DNA of 64,000 nucleotides from Cohnella kolymensis (GTDB lineage: Bacteria > Bacillota > Bacilli > Paenibacillales > Paenibacillaceae): NCBI RefSeq assembly GCF_000829465.1, contig NZ_JXAL01000008.1, forward strand, positions 1-64,000, written 5' to 3'. Positions 42,573-52,308 of the stretch are shown here, in pieces; within the stretch, counting starts at the first letter, position 1; the number at the start of each line of letters is the position of its first letter. Position numbers and translations under genes: made by a program. Below the pieces are notes generated by a model that saw only the letters and a program-made list of their open reading frames with translations, searched no databases and had not been told where the DNA came from.

Positions 42573-43657
42573 TTGAGGAAAGTACATATAAACTCCGCGA
42601 AGCCAGGGGATGCGATGGCCAAGCCGATCTGGACGGACAACGGCAATATCCTCATAGGTGTCGGGGTTGTATTGAACGACCGTTATATTGAGAGGTTGAA
42701 ATCCCTCGGTATAGATTCTGTGTATATTGAGGATCGTAATACTTCGGGTATCATACCGGAAGATGTGATCCGGGACGGCACGCGCAAGAAGGCAGTGGAA
42801 ACCGTGTATCAGACGATGTCGGAGCTCACTGCGGCGAATGAAATCAAACGCAAAGTCGTTTCCTCAAATATGGGCAAAGCTACCATCAAGTATTGAGCGA
42901 TATTCTGTCCGACTTGGCCAATCAGAAGAATATGCTGTTTAACCTGACCCATCTCCATGCCAGCGACGGCTATCTGTTTCACCATTCGGTGAATGTCGCC
43001 ATCCTATCGGGAATTGTCGGAATCGCCAAAGGCTATAACCGCAATCAGCTGATGGATCTTGGAGTAGGGGCTCTGTTATTTGATATCGGCATGACTTATT
43101 TTCCGGATCAGCTCTGGCAGAAACGGACGCAATTAAATAAAGAAGAAAGGGAACGGTTAAGCAAACATACGGAGGAAGGCTTCAATTTGCTCCGAAAGCA
43201 ATTCGATATTTCCTTGTTGTCCGCCCACTGCGCGCTGCAGCACCATGAAAGATATGACGGCACCGGCTACCCGAGAGGTCTGAAAGGGGAAGAAATTCAC
43301 GAGTACGCCCGCATAGTGGCTATTGCAGACGTATATTGCGCCCTTACCTCCGCCAGACCCTACAGAAAAGCGTATTCGCCCAATGAAGCGATAGAATTCT
43401 TGTATGCGAATGGAAACCGGTGGTTTGATCTGGAATTGATTAAAATTTTTGTGAACCATATTGCCGTATATCCGCTGGCGACTACCGTATTACTGAATAC
43501 AGGTCAGATTGGCGTTGTGGCGGCGATCAATCCGACCTCTTCCAATCGGCCGATTATTCGAATAATTGCGGAAACTGAGGACGCGCCGCAGTTACTCGTG
43601 CCTTATGAAGTGGATTTGAGTAAACAAATGAATATTACAATTATAAAAGAGTTATAG
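42573..43657 (+). pseudogene. HD-GYP domain protein with degenerate HD motif, one frameshift
   Basis: The complete protein is about 361 aa: an N-terminal DUF3391-like part (MRKVHINSAKPGDAMAKPI) and an HD-GYP domain. The frame stops at 42896 (GKATIKY) and resumes as SDILSDLANQKNMLFN. One missing T near 42881 restores GKAYHQVLSDILSDL. HHERYDGTGYPRGLKG is intact, but the metal-ligand HD pair is LFDIGM instead of the usual LLHDIGK, so c-di-GMP phosphodiesterase activity is doubtful. TTG 42573 follows AAGGGGGA. Confidence 0.85.
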
Positions 43658-43661
43658 AACG

Positions 43662-43699
43662 ACAAAGCCCCGATGTCCGGCAAACATCGGGGCTTTGTG
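43662..43699. terminator. Bidirectional terminator between convergent genes
   Basis: ACAAAGCCCCGATGT and ACATCGGGGCTTTGT form a perfect 15-bp stem around CCGGCAA. It serves the HD-GYP gene and the convergent MFS gene. Confidence 0.93.
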
Positions 43700-43732
43700 T
43701 TTCGCTGTCGTTATTTTATCACGATCGGAAAG

Positions 43733-44878
43733 TCAGCTTACATAAGCTTTTCGGCCTGCGCCCAGACCTGCGAGCAGCAGCAATATACTTGTGACAATGA
43801 GGATCATGAGCGGAAAAGTCCATCCATGAGTTAAGTCATGCAATAACCCAAAGGAGATCGGTCCGACGGCCGCCAGCAAATAACCGGCGGACTGCGCCAT
43901 ACCGGACAGCTCGGCTGCTGCACGGTCATTATGTGTACGAAGCCCAAAAAAAGCCAGCGCAAGACTGATGCTTGATCCTACAGCAATGCCGATAAAAACG
44001 ATCCAAAGCCAAGTCAGCGACACACTGCCGGCCAGCAGTCCGATATAACCCGCCAGATGAAAAATGACGGTAACGATAACAATCCCTCTTTGATTAGGAC
44101 GGCGGGCCGCGAGAACAGGAACGATAAAAGAAACGGGGAGGCTGACGAACTGCATCGCAGACAACATCCAGCCGGCTGTACTGATGCTCATTCCCCGTTC
44201 ATGCAAAATCACGGGCAGCCAATTGGCATTGATGTAAAATAGCAAAGATTGCAGCCCCATGAAGAAGGTCACTTGCCAGGCCAGCCGCGAACGCCATATC
44301 GAGTTTCCCGCTTCGGTAACTGCCTCCGTCTGACGATTGCGCAGCAGCGGAAGCCAGCACAAGAAAGCTAACCCCGCCAGAACAGCCCAACTCGCCAGCG
44401 AACCGCGCCAGCCTAAGCCGATGGACAATGGAACGCTAATGCCGGACGCGAGCGCACCGCAAATATTCATCGACATCGAATAAGCGCCCGTCATTAACCC
44501 GATTTGGTTCGGGAAATCGCGTTTAATCAGACTGGGCAGCAGCACATTGCCTATGGCGATCGCCAGACCAATCACAAGCGTGCCGAGAAACAAAGTAAGT
44601 ATCGATGGAGCGGAACGTATAACAATTCCTGCAGTCAATAAGGCCATGCTGGCGAACAATGTCATTTCCAAACCGAATCGCCGTGCTATTCTCGGAGCAA
44701 GCGGTGAGAGAATTGCAAAAGCGATCAAAGGCAGAGAGCTAAGCATACCGGTTATTGTGTTGGACAAATTTGTCTGAGAGCGAACAGCTTCGATTAATGG
44801 CCCCAATCCGGTTATGGAAGCCCGAAGATTGGCGGCTAAGAGCATAATTCCTAACACCAGCATAACGCTCATAGCCAT
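43733..44878 (-). CDS. CynX/NimT-family MFS transporter
   Basis: A 381-aa, 12-helix transporter. The opening GIMLLAANLRASITGLGPLIE and the loop SLPLIAFAILSPLAPRIARRFG are diagnostic of the CynX/NimT group (cyanate or 2-nitroimidazole transport in E. coli); the substrate here is unknown. ATG 44878 is preferred over TTG 44920 because GAGAGG lies just upstream and no box precedes the earlier codon. It is followed on the same strand upstream by an EamA transporter gene, which may share its transcript. Confidence 0.9.
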   Translation of the reverse strand: MAMSVMLVLGIMLLAANLRASITGLGPLIEAVRSQTNLSNTITGMLSSLPLIAFAILSPLAPRIARRFGLEMTLFASMALLTAGIVIRSAPSILTLFLGTLVIGLAIAIGNVLLPSLIKRDFPNQIGLMTGAYSMSMNICGALASGISVPLSIGLGWRGSLASWAVLAGLAFLCWLPLLRNRQTEAVTEAGNSIWRSRLAWQVTFFMGLQSLLFYINANWLPVILHERGMSISTAGWMLSAMQFVSLPVSFIVPVLAARRPNQRGIVIVTVIFHLAGYIGLLAGSVSLTWLWIVFIGIAVGSSISLALAFFGLRTHNDRAAAELSGMAQSAGYLLAAVGPISFGLLHDLTHGWTFPLMILIVTSILLLLAGLGAGRKAYVS

Positions 44879-44951
44879 GGACCTCTCAGACAATTTCTCT
44901 TCAGTCTTGCTGTTAATCAACGAAAAAACACCAGCTTTCAGTTAATACTTG

Positions 44952-45842
44952 TTAGCTTGCCAGACTGTTCATTTTCGGTTTGCGGTTCACCAAATAAATG
45001 CTGACTGCAATTAATGCCAATCCGAGCAACAGATACATAGAGAAGGGCTCATGCAAAAACAGCGTGCCGCATATCACGGAAACGAGCGGTACCAAAAAAG
45101 TGTACGAGGCTACTTTACCGGCATCGCCGGAGTTTACAAGCGTAAAGTAAACAACCCAGGAAGCGGAGATTCCAAGAAAGGTGCCGAAGATCAGTCCGAA
45201 TAAATAGGGTCCGTTCCAGACGATGTTCGACCAGCCTTCAGTGACCGATCCTGCGGCCGATAACACGAATCCCCCGATGAGACATTGAAAAGCGACCAGC
45301 CAGATGGAATCCGTACGGTGACTGACCTTTTTGACATATACGGTTCCGATTCCCCAGCCTATTGCAGTAATCAGCGCAAAAACGATACCCATTATCGCAA
45401 TGTGCCCCGACAAACCCCCGGTACTAACCGCAGCTACGCCAAGAAATCCAAGGATCAACCCGAACAGCTTTAAAGCATTCATCGGTTCACCCAGCCACAA
45501 CCAAGCGAATATGCCTACTAGAACCGGCTGCAGATAAACGATGACTGAGAATAGTCCGGAAGGGGTCAGCATTAATCCAATGGTTTGAAGACCATAAAAT
45601 ATGATGACGTTAAACACGGATGAAATGAGATAGATAGGCCAGTTCTCTTTCCAACGAATTTGCTTCCACTTTGATAGATAAAGGACAACAAGCAGCAGCC
45701 CTCCGAAAAAGGTGCGCATACCTGCGAACAGAAGCGGCGGCGTGTAATCCAAAGCAATTTTATAGATCGGCCATGAAACTCCCCAGACAATAACCAGGAA
45801 GGTAATGAGTGACAGCGATTTGGCGCGTGATAATTCTCTCAT
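44952..45842 (-). CDS. EamA-family (DMT superfamily) transporter
   Basis: A 296-aa protein with ten predicted helices in two EamA repeats (opening FLVIVWGVSWPIYKIALDYT, second half FALITAIGWGIGTVYVKKVSH). DMT exporters move amino acids or metabolites outward; no substrate can be read. The gene lies 70 bases upstream of the CynX-like gene on the same strand, so a joint transcript is possible. The GAGACAT upstream of ATG 45842 is a modest ribosome-binding site. Confidence 0.92.
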   Translation of the reverse strand: MRELSRAKSLSLITFLVIVWGVSWPIYKIALDYTPPLLFAGMRTFFGGLLLVVLYLSKWKQIRWKENWPIYLISSVFNVIIFYGLQTIGLMLTPSGLFSVIVYLQPVLVGIFAWLWLGEPMNALKLFGLILGFLGVAAVSTGGLSGHIAIMGIVFALITAIGWGIGTVYVKKVSHRTDSIWLVAFQCLIGGFVLSAAGSVTEGWSNIVWNGPYLFGLIFGTFLGISASWVVYFTLVNSGDAGKVASYTFLVPLVSVICGTLFLHEPFSMYLLLGLALIAVSIYLVNRKPKMNSLAS

Positions 45843-45940
45843 GATGTCTCCTATTCCCTGTATTTAAGTGAGCAACTCTAAAATTATATCATACGCCTAT
45901 CGGACGGATGATTAAAAGTGTCAGACAATGGAACAAACGA

Positions 45941-45967
45941 AAACCCCCGGGTTGTCCCCGGGGGTTT
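45941..45967. terminator. Bidirectional terminator
   Basis: AAACCCCCGGG pairs with CCCCGGGGGTTT around TTGT, with A residues on the minus-strand exit. It ends the hybrid-kinase gene on the minus strand. Confidence 0.88.
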
Positions 45968-45972
45968 GCATT

Positions 45973-48588
45973 TTACCGAACAAAAAATTTCCGTATCACT
46001 TCATTGACCGCTTGGTTGGTAATCGGCTTGCTGATATAATCGTCCATCCCGGCCTCGATGCATTTTTCCCGATCGCCCTTGAGCGCATTGGCCGTTACCG
46101 CTACGATGATCGGACATTGGTCCGGTGAGAGATTATCCTTAATTATCGTCGTGGCTTCAAGCCCGTTAATACCCGGCATGTGCACATCCATAAAAATAAT
46201 GTCGAAGGATTCCGTCAGCGCGGCGTCCACAACCTCATTCCCGCCCTCAACGATCCGAATAGTATGGCCTTGATTTTCCAGCATCTTGACCAAGACCAGT
46301 TGATTGATTTTGTTATCCTCGGCGACCAGAATCTTGATGTTGCGTACCGGCGCCGCCTGCTCGATTGCAGCTGCTGTCTGCGTAGCGGCATCGAAGTAGC
46401 CGGCCGTTTTGAAGGTAACAGTGAATACGAAGGTGGAACCCGGTGAATCTTCATGTACATCTTCATGGTCGACCCAGATGTTGCCGCCCATCAAATTCAC
46501 GAGCTTTTTGCTGATCGCAAGTCCCAGCCCCGTTCCCTCCGACGTCCGGGTCATGAAATTATCCAATTGGTAGAACGGCTGGAACAATTGATCCGTTTTC
46601 TCTTTAGGGATGCCGATGCCTGTATCCTTTACCTTAAACATAAGCTGAACCGTGTTGTCCGCTTGCGCAAGCTTTTTGACCGAGATGGAGATGCCGCCTT
46701 TGTCCGTAAATTTAATAGCATTTCCGATCAGGTTCATGAGAACCTGCTTTAGCCGTTTGGAATCGCCATAAATGAGAGGAGGCACATCCTGGTGCATGGA
46801 AAAAGAGACTTCAAGCTGCTTGGTCTGTGCTTTCGGCGAAAGCAGGTCGACGGACTCGAAAATACACGCGCGGACGTCCAAAGGCTCCTCCGCAAGCTCT
46901 GTAACACCCGAATCGATTTTGGAGAAGTCCAATATATCGTTAATGATGTTAAGCAGGGTTTCTCCGCTTTTACGAATGATTTCCAAGTATTCTCGCTGCT
47001 CCGCACTTAAAGACGGGGACTCCATGAGAAGATCGGTCATGCCGATCACACCGTTCATCGGGGTGCGGATTTCATGGCTCATCATCGCCAGAAATTCGCT
47101 TTTCGCTTTGTTGGTGGATTCTGCCGTTTCCTTGGCGATCATCAGCTTTTTCTGCTCGGTAATGTCCTTGGCGATAATGTAGAACCCGACGTTCTCGTTA
47201 TTGATAATAATCGGGGCGATTGTCGTCAATACTTCCGCCTCATGCCCGTCCCTGCGAACCATTTTATCGATGAGCTTTTCTGCCGAGGAATCTTTCAAAG
47301 AAGCCGCAAGAACCTGTTTTACATCTTTCCGCGCGATAAACCGGGAGAAATGCATGCCGACCATCTCATGGATAAAGTAACCGGTCAACTCCTGTGCCAT
47401 CACGTTTGCGTTAATGATATTTCCTTCTAAAGTGAGCGAGAAGATCGCATCATGATTATATTTTTTAAGTGAAGTGTATCTTTCGACCGTTTCTTGAAGC
47501 TTCAGCTCTACCAATCGGCGCTGGGTGATATCTTGCAGCGTGCCGTTAACCTTAATAGGATGTCCGTCATTAGAGCGTGTCACAACACCCCTGATATGAA
47601 GATGTTTAACGTTTCTGTCTTCTTGGGCCGCTTGGAATTCAAAGTCGAAATCGTTGCCTTGTATCAACGATTTTTCAATTGTCCGCTCAAATTCAGGTCG
47701 GCTCGACGGATCTACCAGATCCGTGATCTGATACGATGTATCATTCTCGCATTTCAGATTTGTGAGATGAAAAATTTGATCGGAGAAAGACACCTCATCA
47801 TGGAGAATGTCCCATTCCCAGCTGCCGATCAACGCGATGCGGTGGGCCTCCGCGATGATGTGCTGGCTCTTTTTACGTTCGGTAATCTCTCTTGCAATGC
47901 CGAAATAAATATCGTTTTGCTCCTCGTCTTGAATCAATGTGACGATGAGTTCGAACCATAAAAATTTGCCGTTTTTATGGCGCAGTCTCATTTGCTGAGG
48001 AGGTTCACCTAAACCTCTGCTTATTTGCAGCTTGCGCAAATCATCGGGATGATACAGGAACGAGCGAGGCTTTCCGATTAATTCTTCAGGCGAATAGCCA
48101 AGTGTTCTTGTAATGGATGGGGAGAAATGCCTGAATATTTCGTCTGCTGAAGAGATACCGAAAATATCGTGGGAGTATTCAGCGATCAGCCTGTACTGCT
48201 GCTCCAAGGTCAAATACTTTAACTCTGCCGCTTTTCTTTCCGTTATATCGGTTGCCTGCAGGAAGAAGTTAGGAATGTTATCCGGACATTGAACCCGGGT
48301 TAATTTGATGCATGCCGCAATATACCCTCGTTCCTTGTGAAAAAGCCGAAGCTCACTTTCAAAAGTTCCGGAAATGAGATAGGACTCCATATTGTCCATA
48401 GGATTCTCGGGACTCACGAGATCCTGAAATTTATATGTAATCAATTCTTCCTTGGATAAACCGAAAATCCGGCACATCGCATCATTCGTTTCCAGCCACT
48501 GACCATCGGCAGTAAGCAGCGCCATACCGTTGGACGAGCCTAGATAAAGCTGCTCGAAGATCGATGGAGGGATTTGTACACTCGGCAT
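45973..48588 (-). CDS. Hybrid sensor histidine kinase: four PAS domains, kinase core, receiver
   Basis: This 871-aa protein is cytosolic, with no membrane helices. Domain order: PAS (about 10-120), PAS with PAC (130-250), PAS (255-370), PAS (375-490), HisKA with the phospho-His in AMMSHEIRTPMNGVIGM, HATPase (GNAIKFTDKGG, GTGLGLAISKKLV), and a C-terminal receiver (VAEDNKINQ, acceptor D in DIIFMDVHMPGINGLEA). No output domain or adjacent partner is present, so the signal passes elsewhere by phosphotransfer. The PAS set suggests sensing of redox, light or small ligands. ATG 48588 has GGAGC upstream. Confidence 0.93.
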   Translation of the reverse strand: MPSVQIPPSIFEQLYLGSSNGMALLTADGQWLETNDAMCRIFGLSKEELITYKFQDLVSPENPMDNMESYLISGTFESELRLFHKERGYIAACIKLTRVQCPDNIPNFFLQATDITERKAAELKYLTLEQQYRLIAEYSHDIFGISSADEIFRHFSPSITRTLGYSPEELIGKPRSFLYHPDDLRKLQISRGLGEPPQQMRLRHKNGKFLWFELIVTLIQDEEQNDIYFGIAREITERKKSQHIIAEAHRIALIGSWEWDILHDEVSFSDQIFHLTNLKCENDTSYQITDLVDPSSRPEFERTIEKSLIQGNDFDFEFQAAQEDRNVKHLHIRGVVTRSNDGHPIKVNGTLQDITQRRLVELKLQETVERYTSLKKYNHDAIFSLTLEGNIINANVMAQELTGYFIHEMVGMHFSRFIARKDVKQVLAASLKDSSAEKLIDKMVRRDGHEAEVLTTIAPIIINNENVGFYIIAKDITEQKKLMIAKETAESTNKAKSEFLAMMSHEIRTPMNGVIGMTDLLMESPSLSAEQREYLEIIRKSGETLLNIINDILDFSKIDSGVTELAEEPLDVRACIFESVDLLSPKAQTKQLEVSFSMHQDVPPLIYGDSKRLKQVLMNLIGNAIKFTDKGGISISVKKLAQADNTVQLMFKVKDTGIGIPKEKTDQLFQPFYQLDNFMTRTSEGTGLGLAISKKLVNLMGGNIWVDHEDVHEDSPGSTFVFTVTFKTAGYFDAATQTAAAIEQAAPVRNIKILVAEDNKINQLVLVKMLENQGHTIRIVEGGNEVVDAALTESFDIIFMDVHMPGINGLEATTIIKDNLSPDQCPIIVAVTANALKGDREKCIEAGMDDYISKPITNQAVNEVIRKFFVR

Positions 48589-48676
48589 AAGCCTGATTCA
48601 GCTCCTTGAATTTAGCCGTTTTGCATAAAGCACATTGGGATATATACCCTTTAACAATAGTAATTGAAACTTTCAA

Positions 48677-48710
48677 ATAAAAAAAGGAGCTTTGGGGTTT
48701 CTCCGCTCCA
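48677..48710 (-). terminator. Terminator after tgl
   Basis: Read on the minus strand, GGAGCGGAGAAACCCCAAAGCTCC gives a 5-bp stem with a large loop, followed by TTTTTTT. It follows the tgl stop by about 25 bases. Confidence 0.75.
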
Positions 48711-48734
48711 TTAAGGCGATCATATAGGGTTGAC

Positions 48735-49561
48735 TCAGTTATACTTGATGAAGCGCCGTCCGCCGATTTGCGCTTGAATATAAGGAGAATTCGTATGTGT
48801 TCCTTCAGATTCGTGCAATCGCGTGCCCCCGGGTGCGAATTGGGATAAATAGATATAATCCGGATAATCCACTTGATCGGTCAAATACGCGGATTGCATC
48901 GCCCACGGTCTCCGCAGCCGATTCAGCATCTCAATGATCATATGTGAAGGCAATATGCCCATGCCGTGCCCGAAGAACAGGTCTTCGCCGCATTTTATGA
49001 CATTTTCGCCTTGCCATTGCGGAGTCGCAGGATTTACATCAGGATTTCGGAAATACAGCACATCCCCGATGAAGGAATTTTCTATCCCTGAATCTGGATC
49101 AGTTTCAGGTCGGGGTCAAATTGCCAATCATACAGCCGTAAGTTAGCGAACAACCGGTTAAACTCACTCTCTTTAATCGAATCCAGAATTCCTTTGTATA
49201 ACACAATAAGAATTCCGGTCGCACATTCAAAACCGTACATTCTTCCGTGCACGAATATATCGCGTATACCGGCAGCGGGAGTTACCCCTGGACGAAGCTG
49301 CAATGCCCCTTCAGGCGTGCGATGCCAGACACGTTCGTTACAATAAGTATCTTTAAAGGTGGCGAACCTGGCACCGCTTCGGTTTAAGCCGTGAGCGGCT
49401 TGTAAAATGTTGCTTCTTAACCTCATTTCAAACTGCAGCTGTTCGATGGAATTATACCTGTATATGACGGGGCTGCTGCTCTTTTGTATATATACTTCCC
49501 GGGCTAGCTGAGGCCAGCGGGAGATGTCGATCGACGCTTGCGCACCGGCGATGAGAATCAC
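48735..49561 (-). pseudogene. tgl: Tgl, spore-coat protein-glutamine gamma-glutamyltransferase, one frameshift
   Basis: This ~275-aa transglutaminase crosslinks spore coat proteins through Gln-Lys bonds. Family motifs are clear: LRSNILQAAHGLNRSGARFATF, RTPEGALQLR, the active-site Cys in YGFECATGI (C113), and in the second part ENVIKCGEDLFFGHGMGIL with the Glu and His partners, plus MQSAYLTDQVDYPDY. The first frame stops after LIQIQG; one missing base in the C run at 49086-49088 restores QGIENSFIGDVLYFRNPD. Its presence supports an endospore former. Confidence 0.9.
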
Positions 49562-49674
49562 GGGTTTTCCTTCCCTCCGTGTGAGAATGTGACGCCTATG
49601 GCATTGTATGAGAGGATTCGGGGTGCTGTGCGGAGAATTAACTAAGGCTTAGCAGATAAAAAGGGTGAGGTCAT

Positions 49675-51007
49675 ATGCGATTTAAAGCTTCTTTTTGGAA
49701 CTTTGTAATCGGCCAGTCGCTGGCCAGCTTGGCGGATGTGTTTTTTATCGTTGCCGTTATCGTCTTCGTCCAAGAGTATACACAATCCGCTTTCATTACC
49801 GGTCTGATCCCGATTATTCGTGTCACGGCGTTATTCATAAGCGGCATGTTAGCGCCTTTAGTTATGGACCGTCTAGCGTTGCGGACGGTTTTGATGGCAA
49901 GCCAGGCCGGAGAGGCATTGTTCCTGTTTCTGATGGCGGCTTTATTCGGGATCTTTATGTCCGGACACGGACTTGTTTTGTTGTTTGTGTTCATGTTCGG
50001 GTTCGGATTTTTCAGAGGTTGGTGGGGGCCGGCTCATAATGCGATGCTTCCGAGACTCGTTAATCCCGACTTATTGGTAAAGGCTAACGGCTTGATGTCT
50101 ACGACGGATCAGACGGTGCAAATGGCCGGATGGGCGGTCGGCGGCATTGTCGTGGCTTTTTTCGGGTGGCAGAATACTTTTTGGCTGTCTCTTGTGATCA
50201 TGCTGATCTCTATCGTATCGCTCTGGTGGGTGAGGGATGACACGGCTGTGGAAAAAGATGATGATAAGAAGGTTTCCAGCTGGGAGTCTATGAAAACCGG
50301 ATGGTCCACGATCTGGAGGACGCCGACGCTTCGGATCGTCACGATGATGGATGTGATCGAGGGTATCGCCAATGGCGTATGGGCGGGAGCCATTATTTTG
50401 GTGTATGTAAATGAAGTACTGCATAGAGGCGCCGATTGGTTCGGTTTCATCAATGCCAGCTATTTTGTGGGTACGATCACGGGCGGCTTGCTTGTCATGG
50501 CATTGTCGAAGTGGGTTGAACCGCGGTTAATTGTATCAATGATTGCAGGCTCCTTACTTTTCAGCTTGATGATCTTCGGCTATGCGCTTACTTCACTGCC
50601 GGCTGTTGCACTGATACTTTGCGTACTGATGGGGCCAGCCTACCAATTGAGAGATATCGCCCAAAGAACGATTTTTCAAAAAAAATGTGTCGGTATCGGA
50701 GCTGCCCAAAGTGTTCGCCGCACAGGGCACGATCATCGCGGTCACTTTTGGTGTATCCGTGTTGGTTATGGGGCTGATTACGGATTTGTTCGGCGTCCGG
50801 ATGGCTTATCTAACGTCTGCGGCGATGTTTGCCGTTTCCGGCATGATGGCGTTGTTGTTCGCCCGGTCAATGAATTTAAAAAAACCTTGCAGAAAGCAGC
50901 TAAGCCGGCTGTTTTTTGCAAGGTTGATTTGCGGTTTAAAAGTAAGATTGACGATGTGGATTGTTCTTTTGGTGCTCGAGCCCTTTAATAAAAATGTATC
51001 TCTGTAA
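49675..51007 (+). pseudogene. MFS transporter (MFS_3-like), one or two frameshifts
   Basis: The complete protein is a 12-helix transporter of about 410 aa (SFWNFVIGQSLASLADVFFI, RGWWGPAHNAMLPRLVNPD, ending ITDLFGVRMAYLTSAAMFAV). At the A run 50678-50685 (eight A) one base is extra, so the main frame becomes nonsense while the true one continues as VSVSELPKVFAAQGTIIAV. A second indel in the A run near 50880 would give a natural stop at about 50913, just inside the terminator. Without it the frame runs to 51007. GGGTGAGG precedes ATG 49675. Confidence 0.85.
50883..50925. terminator. Hairpin terminator between convergent genes
   Basis: AACCTTGCA and TGCAAGGTT pair at the base, with CAGC/GGCTG as an inner stem and TTTTTT inside the right arm. 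It supports a true MFS stop near 50913 and serves the convergent gene. Confidence 0.6.
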
Positions 51008-51591
51008 GCCGGCAGAATGGGAGATGGCCAGATCGCCAAAAGACCGAGCCTGCTCGTAGTCCCCTTTTTTATAGGCGGCATCGGCATCAAGAGCGTATTT
51101 CACGCCCTTATGTCTTATTTTACTTTTCATCTCCTCGAAAGCAGCCCAGTCATTCTCAATCAGAGCAATCATGGCGCTATACAGATGGCGGGCATCCGGA
51201 TTTTTAATTTGAGGGACAACTTCCTTGGCTTCGGCTAGACGGTTAGTTTCGATGTAATAATAGGCGTCGGCATTCGCCCGTATCTCCCGGTTCTTGATCT
51301 TGGGCATGATGGCGGCGGCTTCTTCAAACCTCCGGTTGATCATTTCACGCATGAAGGCATAGTAGGATGTTTGGCTTTGTTTAGATGAGCTTCAACCGCG
51401 CGCATATTTTTATCGGCACGAAACACATACAAATTGTGGACAATAGCAATGGTGAACGTAAGGATGAAAATTGCACCCGCCAGTATGAGAATACCCGGCA
51501 CCGAGAGTATCTCGATTCCGCTCATCCCGAACCAGACACCGAATGCTCCTCCTATAGCGACAATTGCGATCCATTTGATTGCTGTACTCAT
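50936..51591 (-). pseudogene. Membrane protein with helical-repeat tail, one frameshift
   Basis: From ATG 51591 the first part (MSTAIKWIAIVAIGGAFGVW, LVFxLTFTIAIVHNLYVFRAD) has two membrane helices. The frame then stops, and the second part (FMREMINRRFEEAAAIMPKIK to SFGDLAISHSAGLQRYIFIKGL) continues in another frame. One missing T in the run 51380-51382 (LKQSQTSYYAFMREM) joins them into a protein of about 218 aa. The soluble part looks like TPR or related alpha-helical repeats. No family name is given. AAAGGGG precedes 51591 by about 11 bases. Confidence 0.72.
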
Positions 51592-51742
51592 TTCAGAATA
51601 TACCCCTTTAGCAAAATCAGATGTCAAAAGTATACCATGCACCGGCAGCCAGTCACATCACGCAGTTGGTGATTCAATGCCGAACATTGCGTATAATGAA
51701 AAAAGATAGATGGCGTAAGACAAACATAAATGGAGGAAATAT

Positions 51743-52306
51743 ATGAAACGTTCAACAATTATCGGACTTGTAGTGGGTGCGCTCGTACTGATTTTGATCT
51801 TCTCGGCGGTGGGATCGTACAACCGGCTTGTTTCCGCCGAAACGGCGGTGGACAATCAATTCGCGCAGATTGACGTTGTCCTTGAGAGGCGGGATGCTTT
51901 GATTCCGAACTTGGTCAATACTGTGAAAGGGTATGCGGCTCATGAGAAAGAAGTTTTCGAGGCAATTGCCGCTGCGCGCAAAGGTCTGGCCGGAGCAGGA
52001 ACGGCAGCCGAGAAGGCGGATGCGAACAACCAGATGGAGAGCGCGCTGTCCAGATTGCTTGTAGTCGTGGAGAATTACCCGAACCTCAAAGCGGATACGC
52101 AATTCACCCGTCTGATGGATGAGCTTGCCGGCACGGAAAACAGAATATCGGTGGAGCGCCGGGATTATAACAACGCTGTGACTTCTTACAATACGAAGAT
52201 CAGGAGGTTTCCGGCATCGATCTATGCCTCGATGTTCGGCTTTGAGAAGAAGGAGCTGTTCAAAGCCGCGCCAGGTTCGGAAACCGCCCCTGAAGTCAAC
52301 TTTTAA
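51743..52306 (+). CDS. lemA: LemA-family membrane protein
   Basis: A 187-aa protein with one N-terminal helix (GLVVGALVLILIFSAVGSY) and a helical external domain carrying LemA motifs: NRLVSAETAVDNQFAQIDVVLERRDALIPNLV, YAAHEKEVFEAIAAARKGL, FTRLMDELAGTENRISVERRDYN and the ending NFPAS-like RFPASIYASMFGFEKKELF. Function is unclear; it is often co-transcribed with a TPM-domain gene, as here (2-base gap). GGAGG lies before ATG 51743. Confidence 0.95.
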   Translation: MKRSTIIGLVVGALVLILIFSAVGSYNRLVSAETAVDNQFAQIDVVLERRDALIPNLVNTVKGYAAHEKEVFEAIAAARKGLAGAGTAAEKADANNQMESALSRLLVVVENYPNLKADTQFTRLMDELAGTENRISVERRDYNNAVTSYNTKIRRFPASIYASMFGFEKKELFKAAPGSETAPEVNF

Positions 52307-52308
52307 TA

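Noticed and set aside
49675-51007. Two separate transporter genes
   Set aside because: The second frame begins with the exact continuation of the same MFS protein, with one extra A at 50678-50685, so it is one gene.
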